DNA from: Mesoflavibacter sp037029465
GTDB taxonomy: Bacteria > Bacteroidota > Bacteroidia > Flavobacteriales > Flavobacteriaceae
Length of the DNA stretch: 64,000 nt
Direction: 5' to 3'
NCBI RefSeq assembly: GCF_037029465.1
Contig: NZ_JAYMEM010000029.1
Coordinates: 62,001 to 126,000 of the forward strand
Both the position numbers and the translations under genes were made by a program. Below the pieces are notes generated by a model, which was given only the letters and a program-made list of their open reading frames with translations, searched no databases and was not told the origin of the DNA. This document shows positions 59,177-64,000 of the stretch, one piece after another (positions within the stretch are counted from its first letter, which is position 1; every line of letters starts with the position of its first letter).

Positions 59177-61996
59177 TTACAACTCTAAAATATAATCTGT
59201 TAAATTTGTTTCATGAGGTAAATCCATCTTTTTACGCAAACGATATCGTTTAACCTCTACACTTCTTGGTGAGATATTTAAAAGTGGCGCAATTTCTTTT
59301 GAAGATAAGTTAAGACGTAAATAAGCACATAGTCTTAAATCATTAGATGTTAATTTTGGATGTTTAGATTTTATCTTTTTTAAGAAGTCCTTATCTGCAT
59401 TGTTAAAAGCTTCTTCAAAAAGCTTCCAGTCGTCTTTATTGTTAATGTTTTTATCAATAATTTTAATAACAGGCTTAAGGTTAGATGTATCTACTTTTTC
59501 TGTTAACTCGTTTTTTATTGTATTAAGAAATTCATTCTTTTTAATCAAACTCATAGTAGAAACAGCTAATTCACGGTTTTTACTTTCAATTTCATTTTTA
59601 AGTTTTTCGTTATTAAGCTTCATTAAATGTTGCTTATTTTCTAAGTCTTTTAACTCTAGTTCTCGTTGTGTCTTTTGAAGTAGTTTTTCTTTTTGTTTTC
59701 TATAATAAAGCTTGTATAGATAATTTACCAATAATAAAACTACAAGCGCTGAAATAAGATATACAAAAACCATTGTGGTTGATAAGTACCAAGGTTTTTC
59801 AATACTAAAATTATAAACTACTGCTTCTTTAACATCTTTATCTCCTACTCTAGCCTTTACTTTAAATGTATAATCACCAGGTGGTAAATTTTTATAAGAG
59901 ATACTAGATGTATTACTCCAATCGCTCCATTTTTCATAAAAACCTTCAAGTTTTGTAGCAAATTCTGCTTCTAAGTACTTGTCATATTCTGCAATACTGT
60001 AACTAAACTCTATATTATTTTGTTTATTTTTAAATATTCCATTTTCAGAAATGTCTATAAGTTCTTTTTTACTTGAAAGCGGATTTATGTTTATTTCATT
60101 AATATGAACATTATAAGCACTTGCTTCAAATTTTGAAATATCTAATATCTTATAACCTTTAGAGGTTCCTAAAATGAATTTATTAGCAGAAATACTTGAC
60201 ACACTTTCATAACCTGAAATATTCTCTCTTAGAGAATTTGACAAAGGAATAAACGTGATTTCTGGCTCATTGCTTAATTTACCTGGCTTGATATAGTTAA
60301 TTCCTTTTTGGGTAAACATCCATAAGGTATTGGTTTTTTGATCAGAAACTAATTTTCCTGAAGCATATCCTTGTTCTTCAAATAAATTTGAAAGAATAGT
60401 ATCCTTTTTAAATTCTAGTTTATCACCACTAGAGACAAAAACTCCATTTTTTGAAGCGTAATAGATTTTCTGATTGTGTTTAGCTATTGAAGAAAATAAT
60501 CCTTTTCCTAAAAAATTAAGCTTTTGGACTTTACTAATTGACTGATAATCATCATTTATATCTATTTTAAAAACGCCTTTATATTCGTGATTAACCAAAA
60601 CTTGATTTTTGTCTATAAAAACTAAAAATCTAGATGAATTATTAAATCCATTTATTTTATTTCTAAACCTCCATTTGCCATTTTTCTTTTCAAGTATATT
60701 AAGCCCATTATAATTACCCTGTAAAAGCAAATTAGGCTGGTTTTTAATTGGTAAAATTCCCCAAGTACCATCAACACTTGCTATAGATTGAGCTATATCA
60801 TTTTCAATTAAAAAAGTACCTCTGTTATGACCACAAAATAATTGGCTATCAATCACTTTTAAACACCAAACTTGTCCTTTTGTGTTTTCTATAAACTTAA
60901 AATTATGATCTTTTTCGTCTCTATAAAACAATCCTTGATTTGTACCTAAATAAAGCTTATTATTAAATATAATTGATGTGTAAACGGTACCTAAGTCTCC
61001 TTTTTCGTCATTAAAAATTAAAAATGGAGATTCCATATTAACACAACTAATACCATTATCCATTCCTAGCCATAAATTATGGTCTACATCTTCAAAAACA
61101 GATAAAACAGTATTATTACCTAAGCCATTTTCTTGTTCAATTTTATTAATAATCTCTCCGTTGGTACTTAGATGAATGATACCATTAGATATCGTTCCAA
61201 TAGCTAGTGTTTTATCATTCAATTTTAAACTACTATACACCGAAAATCCGTCTAGTATATCTGAAAATTTTGATAACTGATTATTCTTTAGCTGAAAAAC
61301 ACCGCTATTTTGAGTTATTACTAAAAAGTGTTCTTTTACAGGAAAAAAGCCAACTACAATGTCATTTAAAATTGCTGCATCGTTGGAAATCAACTTAGGT
61401 TTGCTATTCTCAAAAGCAAACAAACCCTTTGTTTTATCTTGAAAATAAATAGCATTATTAACTTTAAACATCTTTAAAATAGACTCTTCAGAATCTATGA
61501 TATTAAAAGTTTCATCCGATATATTATAAATATAGATTCTATCTAAAGACTGAAATAACAACCAATTATCCAAGCTTTCTATATTCCAAAACTGCTCATC
61601 TTCTAGCAACTTTTCTTTAATTTTTGAAGATAAAGACGTGTACTGCAAATCTCCTATTTCAGTTTTTTGCCAAAAACCAAATTCCATATAACAACCTGTA
61701 TATATTTTATCTTCTAAAACATGTACAGATCTAATTACAGTTTCGTTAGGTGAATTGTATAAATTCCAATTAGCTCCGTTAAACTCTAATAAGCCTTTAG
61801 AGTTAGCAACGTAGATATATTTATCTGAAGATTGAGATATATCCCAATTTTGATTTGCTGCGTTATATTGTTTAGGTGAATAATATTGTATAGGTGGTAA
61901 ATTTTGAGATTGCACTACCATAACAACAAACAAAAAACCAATGTTCACAAGGGTTTTAATATGTTTTAACCTAGAAGTATAATTACATTTTTGCAT
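59177..61996 (-). CDS. one-protein sensor-regulator: beta-propeller, Y_Y_Y domain, TM helix, LuxR-type HTH
   Basis: 939 residues. An N-terminal hydrophobic leader (about 16-30), a long two-component-regulator propeller region (about 35-640, repeated 'W/GxxNGLxxF'-like blades such as 'LYLGTNQGLFYRDE'), a Y_Y_Y domain (about 660-725, 'EKWSDWSNTSSISYKNLPPG'), one TM helix (about 735-758), a coiled coil (about 760-830), and a C-terminal HTH ('LSSKEIAPLLNISPRSVEVK', about 885-905). There is no histidine kinase domain: sensing and DNA binding are in one protein, as in Bacteroidota glycan regulators of the SusR type. Likely activator of the adjacent locus. Confidence 0.88.
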   Translation of the reverse strand: MQKCNYTSRLKHIKTLVNIGFLFVVMVVQSQNLPPIQYYSPKQYNAANQNWDISQSSDKYIYVANSKGLLEFNGANWNLYNSPNETVIRSVHVLEDKIYTGCYMEFGFWQKTEIGDLQYTSLSSKIKEKLLEDEQFWNIESLDNWLLFQSLDRIYIYNISDETFNIIDSEESILKMFKVNNAIYFQDKTKGLFAFENSKPKLISNDAAILNDIVVGFFPVKEHFLVITQNSGVFQLKNNQLSKFSDILDGFSVYSSLKLNDKTLAIGTISNGIIHLSTNGEIINKIEQENGLGNNTVLSVFEDVDHNLWLGMDNGISCVNMESPFLIFNDEKGDLGTVYTSIIFNNKLYLGTNQGLFYRDEKDHNFKFIENTKGQVWCLKVIDSQLFCGHNRGTFLIENDIAQSIASVDGTWGILPIKNQPNLLLQGNYNGLNILEKKNGKWRFRNKINGFNNSSRFLVFIDKNQVLVNHEYKGVFKIDINDDYQSISKVQKLNFLGKGLFSSIAKHNQKIYYASKNGVFVSSGDKLEFKKDTILSNLFEEQGYASGKLVSDQKTNTLWMFTQKGINYIKPGKLSNEPEITFIPLSNSLRENISGYESVSSISANKFILGTSKGYKILDISKFEASAYNVHINEININPLSSKKELIDISENGIFKNKQNNIEFSYSIAEYDKYLEAEFATKLEGFYEKWSDWSNTSSISYKNLPPGDYTFKVKARVGDKDVKEAVVYNFSIEKPWYLSTTMVFVYLISALVVLLLVNYLYKLYYRKQKEKLLQKTQRELELKDLENKQHLMKLNNEKLKNEIESKNRELAVSTMSLIKKNEFLNTIKNELTEKVDTSNLKPVIKIIDKNINNKDDWKLFEEAFNNADKDFLKKIKSKHPKLTSNDLRLCAYLRLNLSSKEIAPLLNISPRSVEVKRYRLRKKMDLPHETNLTDYILEL

Positions 61997-62105
61997 ATCA
62001 CAATATACAAAATGTATGGTTAAATTTTAAGGTATTAAATTGATAGTCTTACTTCCCGATACAAAAAGTAAAGTAGTACTGTATATCAGTTAGTTATGGT
62101 TATTG

Positions 62106-62127
62106 GGCAACAAATAGGCAACAATAA
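62106..62127. repeat. tandem 11-bp repeat near a possible element boundary
   Basis: GGCAACAAATA followed directly by GGCAACAATAA, in the 172-bp spacer between the regulator and the SNase-like gene. No other feature is recognised in this spacer. Confidence 0.4.
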
Positions 62128-62169
62128 ACTATAAATAAGAGATAATAAAAGCAAGTAAATGTAGGGAGA

Positions 62170-62661
62170 TTAGAACGAATTGATAAGCGAATATAAACCT
62201 TTTTTCTTTGTTTTAGCCCTCAAATTAAGTGCTTGGTACTTTGGTAACTCTTCGCAGAATACATTGTTGTATGGCTTTGCATAACCTCTTCTGACCATTA
62301 TTTCATTAAGCGTTTTGCCATTTGGCAAAATTATATAAGCTAATGTTCTTCCAAAAGCATCTGTAAGATTTGATTGTTCTTGAATTATAGTAACGCTTGT
62401 TTGTGGTTTGGCTTTTTTTAGTAAAAACTTCATTGACTTGTAACCCAGTTCAATTAAATATGTGCCTGAGATATTCACTTCTCTTTCATCTTGCTTTAAT
62501 TTTCTGCATAGTTTAATCTCTGGAGCATCAATACCTAATAGCCTAACTTCTTCTTCATCATTTGTGAAAATATTTTTTACGATTAGTCCGTCTCCATCCA
62601 AAACTTTAACCACTTCATAGTGTGTTCTTATCCTTGTTTGTTTATTAGCACTTGTTTGCAT
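62170..62661 (-). CDS. SNase-like (thermonuclease) domain protein
   Basis: 163 residues, one staphylococcal-nuclease OB-fold domain. 'VVKVLDGDGLIVKN' and 'VRLLGIDAPEIK' carry the metal-binding Asp positions; 'DAFGRTLAYIILPNGKTLNE' contains the second catalytic Arg region, and 'MVRRGYAKPYN' is also conserved. No signal peptide is evident, unlike secreted thermonucleases. Cleaves DNA or RNA if the first conserved Arg is functional; in the usual 'GR...R' pair the first Arg could correspond to the one in 'EVRLLG'. It is divergent from the conserved protein at 62754. Confidence 0.82.
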   Translation of the reverse strand: MQTSANKQTRIRTHYEVVKVLDGDGLIVKNIFTNDEEEVRLLGIDAPEIKLCRKLKQDEREVNISGTYLIELGYKSMKFLLKKAKPQTSVTIIQEQSNLTDAFGRTLAYIILPNGKTLNEIMVRRGYAKPYNNVFCEELPKYQALNLRAKTKKKGLYSLINSF

Positions 62662-62682
62662 TTGTTTACGTTTATTAACGAA

Positions 62683-62712
62683 TTGATATTCAATATGTTA
62701 GGTTTATCTTTG
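62683..62712 (+). promoter_or_regulatory. promoter of the 62754 gene
   Basis: TTG (62683-62685), a 19-bp spacer and TATCTTTG (62705-62712) match the Bacteroidota TTG-N17-23-TAnnTTTG promoter. Predicted start about 62719, leader about 35 bases. Confidence 0.65.
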
Positions 62713-62753
62713 TAATAGTAAGAATTATTATTAACATTTAAAAATTTAAAGAA

Positions 62754-63557
62754 ATGGCAAGACAGAAAGGTCCCCTAAAATATGTCGGTACTCTTGGAGA
62801 TATTAGACATTTTAAAATTAAAGGAAATGAAGGTTATTTTGCAGGTTTGACTGGTGGTCCAACTGCTGAACAAATTGCAACTGATCCCGCATTCCAAAGA
62901 ACTCGTGAAAATATGAACGAATTTGGTGGTTGTGCTATGGCAGGTAAATCCGTTAGAGTTGGATTAGCAAGTCTAATGAAAAATATGGCAGATAGTCAAG
63001 TGACTGGAAGATTGACTGCTATAATGAAGAAAATCAATTTAGAAGATGGTTCAGAAGCCAGAGGTAAACGAGCTGTGTTGATTTCGACAGTGCCAAACTA
63101 TTTGAAAGGATTTGACTTTAACAGATTCACTTCTTTCAATGGTGCTTTTAATGCTCCGTTCACAATTACTCCTGCTGGTTCTCGTGATAGTTCAACTTTG
63201 GATGTTCCCGCATTCAATCCGTTGAATTACTTAAACATACCAGCCGGTGCAACTCATTTTAGAATTATCAATGCTATTTCAGTATTGTCTGATTATGAGT
63301 TTAACACTACTACAAAGGTTTATGAGCCTAAAGAAGCAAGTTTGAACGAATTAAAAGATGTTCAGTATTCTGCCTATTTACCTGTTGATTCAGTTACTGC
63401 ATTAATTTCATTGGTTGCTACATTACCAGGTTCTCCAACTATGACAACTGATGTAAGTGTTTTAAACTCTATCGGTATTGAGTTTTATCAAGAAGTAGGT
63501 TCAAACTACTATGTGTTTGCACAAGGTAACGCCTTAAAGATTTCCGAAATATTCTAA
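62754..63557 (+). CDS. conserved Bacteroidota protein of unknown function ('GxLGD...DPAFxRTRENxxEFG' type)
   Basis: 267 residues, no signal peptide or TM helix. The N-terminus 'KGPLKYVGTLGDIRHFKIKG' and the central block 'DPAFQRTRENMNEFGGCAMA' followed by 'SRVxR-LM...' resemble a family seen from memory in several Bacteroidota, often next to nuclease or mobile-element genes; I cannot name it. The C-terminal half is beta-rich ('GIEFYQEVGSNYYVFAQGNA'). A strong promoter and terminator bracket it as an independent unit. A role as a virion-like or structural protein is possible, but nothing in the sequence proves it. Confidence 0.7.
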   Translation: MARQKGPLKYVGTLGDIRHFKIKGNEGYFAGLTGGPTAEQIATDPAFQRTRENMNEFGGCAMAGKSVRVGLASLMKNMADSQVTGRLTAIMKKINLEDGSEARGKRAVLISTVPNYLKGFDFNRFTSFNGAFNAPFTITPAGSRDSSTLDVPAFNPLNYLNIPAGATHFRIINAISVLSDYEFNTTTKVYEPKEASLNELKDVQYSAYLPVDSVTALISLVATLPGSPTMTTDVSVLNSIGIEFYQEVGSNYYVFAQGNALKISEIF

Positions 63558-63589
63558 GATGCCATTTTAGAGATTTATGGAATTAGAAG

Positions 63590-63614
63590 AAAGCCTGCTC
63601 ATTTGAGTAGGCTT
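63590..63614 (+). terminator. terminator of the 62754 gene
   Basis: Stem AAGCCTGCTC / GAGTAGGCTT (one G-T pair) with an ATTT loop and a T-rich tail. The following spacer to 63713 contains nothing else recognisable. Confidence 0.75.
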
Positions 63615-63713
63615 TTCTTTTTGGCACTTTGTAGGGTTTGCATTTTTTTATTAAGACGGTGCAATCTTATTGGGCTAAAATATGCCTTATACAGTACTCA
63701 AATATGAGTAGCC

Positions 63714-64000
63714 CTAGGAATACCTCTTTTTAGAAATATAGCGATAGAAAACCGCCCTACGTGCATCATCAATTAGTTTTAGGTTGAGTTTATAAACCTT
63801 TTCTTGTTCTTCTAAAAGTTGTAAGGCTTTGACTGACTTTTTGAAAATAGAAATATCATTATTTGCCTGTTCAAATCCGTTCAAAATGCCTTGTTTAAGG
63901 TCATTTTTTGTGATGAACGGAATAACTGAACCTTTTAAATAGTAATGAAAGGATTTTGCACGCCATAGCCCAAAACATAGCCAATATAACTGCTCTTTAG
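63714..64000 (-). CDS. hypothetical protein (partial, N-terminus outside window)
   Basis: The minus-strand frame is open from the window edge to the TAG at 63714-63716, giving at least 95 codons. The visible C-terminal part is helical and charged: 'LYWLCFGLWRAKSFHYYLKG', then a Lys/Asn/Glu-rich stretch with a coiled-coil-like 'ALQLLEEQEKVYKLNLKLID' and the basic end 'RRAVFYRYISKKRYS'. No family is recognised. Together with the SNase-like and conserved unknown proteins it may belong to an accessory element continuing beyond the window. Confidence 0.6.
   Translation of the reverse strand, partial: KEQLYWLCFGLWRAKSFHYYLKGSVIPFITKNDLKQGILNGFEQANNDISIFKKSVKALQLLEEQEKVYKLNLKLIDDARRAVFYRYISKKRYS

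Noticed and set aside
59400..59678. Plus-strand frame inside the sensor-regulator gene
   Set aside because: It is antisense to the coiled-coil region and its low-complexity composition simply mirrors it.
1..64000. tRNA, rRNA, CRISPR arrays, riboswitches, complete insertion sequences
   Set aside because: No cloverleaf T-arm, repeat-spacer array, transposase or integrase frame or known riboswitch pattern was recognised by eye; a covariance-model search would be needed to exclude small RNAs.

Overview
The window is a low-GC chromosomal segment from a member of the Bacteroidota, most probably a marine Flavobacteriaceae. The evidence is a SusC/SusD polysaccharide locus, the fused ccoNO form of cbb3 oxidase, Bacteroidota-type -7 promoter elements (TAnnTTTG), weak or absent Shine-Dalgarno sequences, and flavobacterial intergenic repeats. 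No tRNA, rRNA, CRISPR array, integrase or transposase gene was seen. One assembly gap (10 N) lies at 52726-52735.

Layout. 1-7063 (-): an RND efflux tripartite system (outer-membrane factor, lipoprotein adaptor, pump) followed by a small PII-like protein, a DUF2892 membrane protein and a YeeE/YedE sulfur transporter cut by the window edge. 7197-9748 (+): a small Cys-containing protein and a TonB-dependent receptor carrying the complete copper-site signature of OprC. 9935-11543 (-): a sulfide:quinone reductase-like flavoprotein and a 45-residue microprotein. 11661-18865 (-): a TetR-controlled exporter (TolC, HlyD, two ATPases, two ABC-2 permeases), interrupted by a broken GxxExxY gene flanked by repeats. 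18953-21355 (-): cytochrome bd oxidase. 21506-31134 (-): a sulfide/sulfane-sulfur and redox block with two MBL-rhodanese-rhodanese proteins, a peroxiredoxin, a type II SQR, an operon of rhodanese, HMA protein, di-haem cytochrome, thioredoxin and TPMT-like methyltransferase, a TauE exporter and a Crp/Fnr regulator. 31214-37925: a HAD phosphatase, hemN, three universal stress proteins, two unknown proteins and a second TauE-like transporter. 37991-46713 (-): cbb3 oxidase and its assembly genes. 46820-47497 (+): a second, Fnr-like regulator. 47585-61996 (-): a laminarin/beta-glucan utilisation locus (two GH16, GH3, glycan-binding protein, SusD, SusC, large sensor-regulator). 62170-64000: a SNase-like protein, a conserved Bacteroidota protein of unknown role and an incomplete gene, possibly the edge of a mobile element.

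Regulatory logic read from the sequence. Two families of palindromes recur upstream of the sulfur, copper and respiration genes: GTAAC-N4-GTTAC and TATGAY-N4-RTCATA. In every one of 16 promoters the palindrome is centred exactly 33 bp from the centre of a TAnnTTTG-like -7 box, which places it near -41, the class II activator position of Crp/Fnr proteins. The recognition helix of the regulator at 30502-31134 resembles that of NtcA (GTA-N8-TAC), while the regulator at 46820-47497 keeps the Glu/Arg pair expected for TGA...TCA half-sites. The first is therefore the likely reader of the first motif and the second of the other. Both motifs meet in the ccoI/fnr divergent promoter, where each operator covers the other gene's -7 box, suggesting a mutually exclusive switch.

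Together the genes describe a bacterium that imports copper, builds two high-affinity oxidases, oxidises sulfide and sulfane sulfur, and adjusts all of this through two cross-connected Crp/Fnr regulators. The laminarin locus is a separate carbon-acquisition module.
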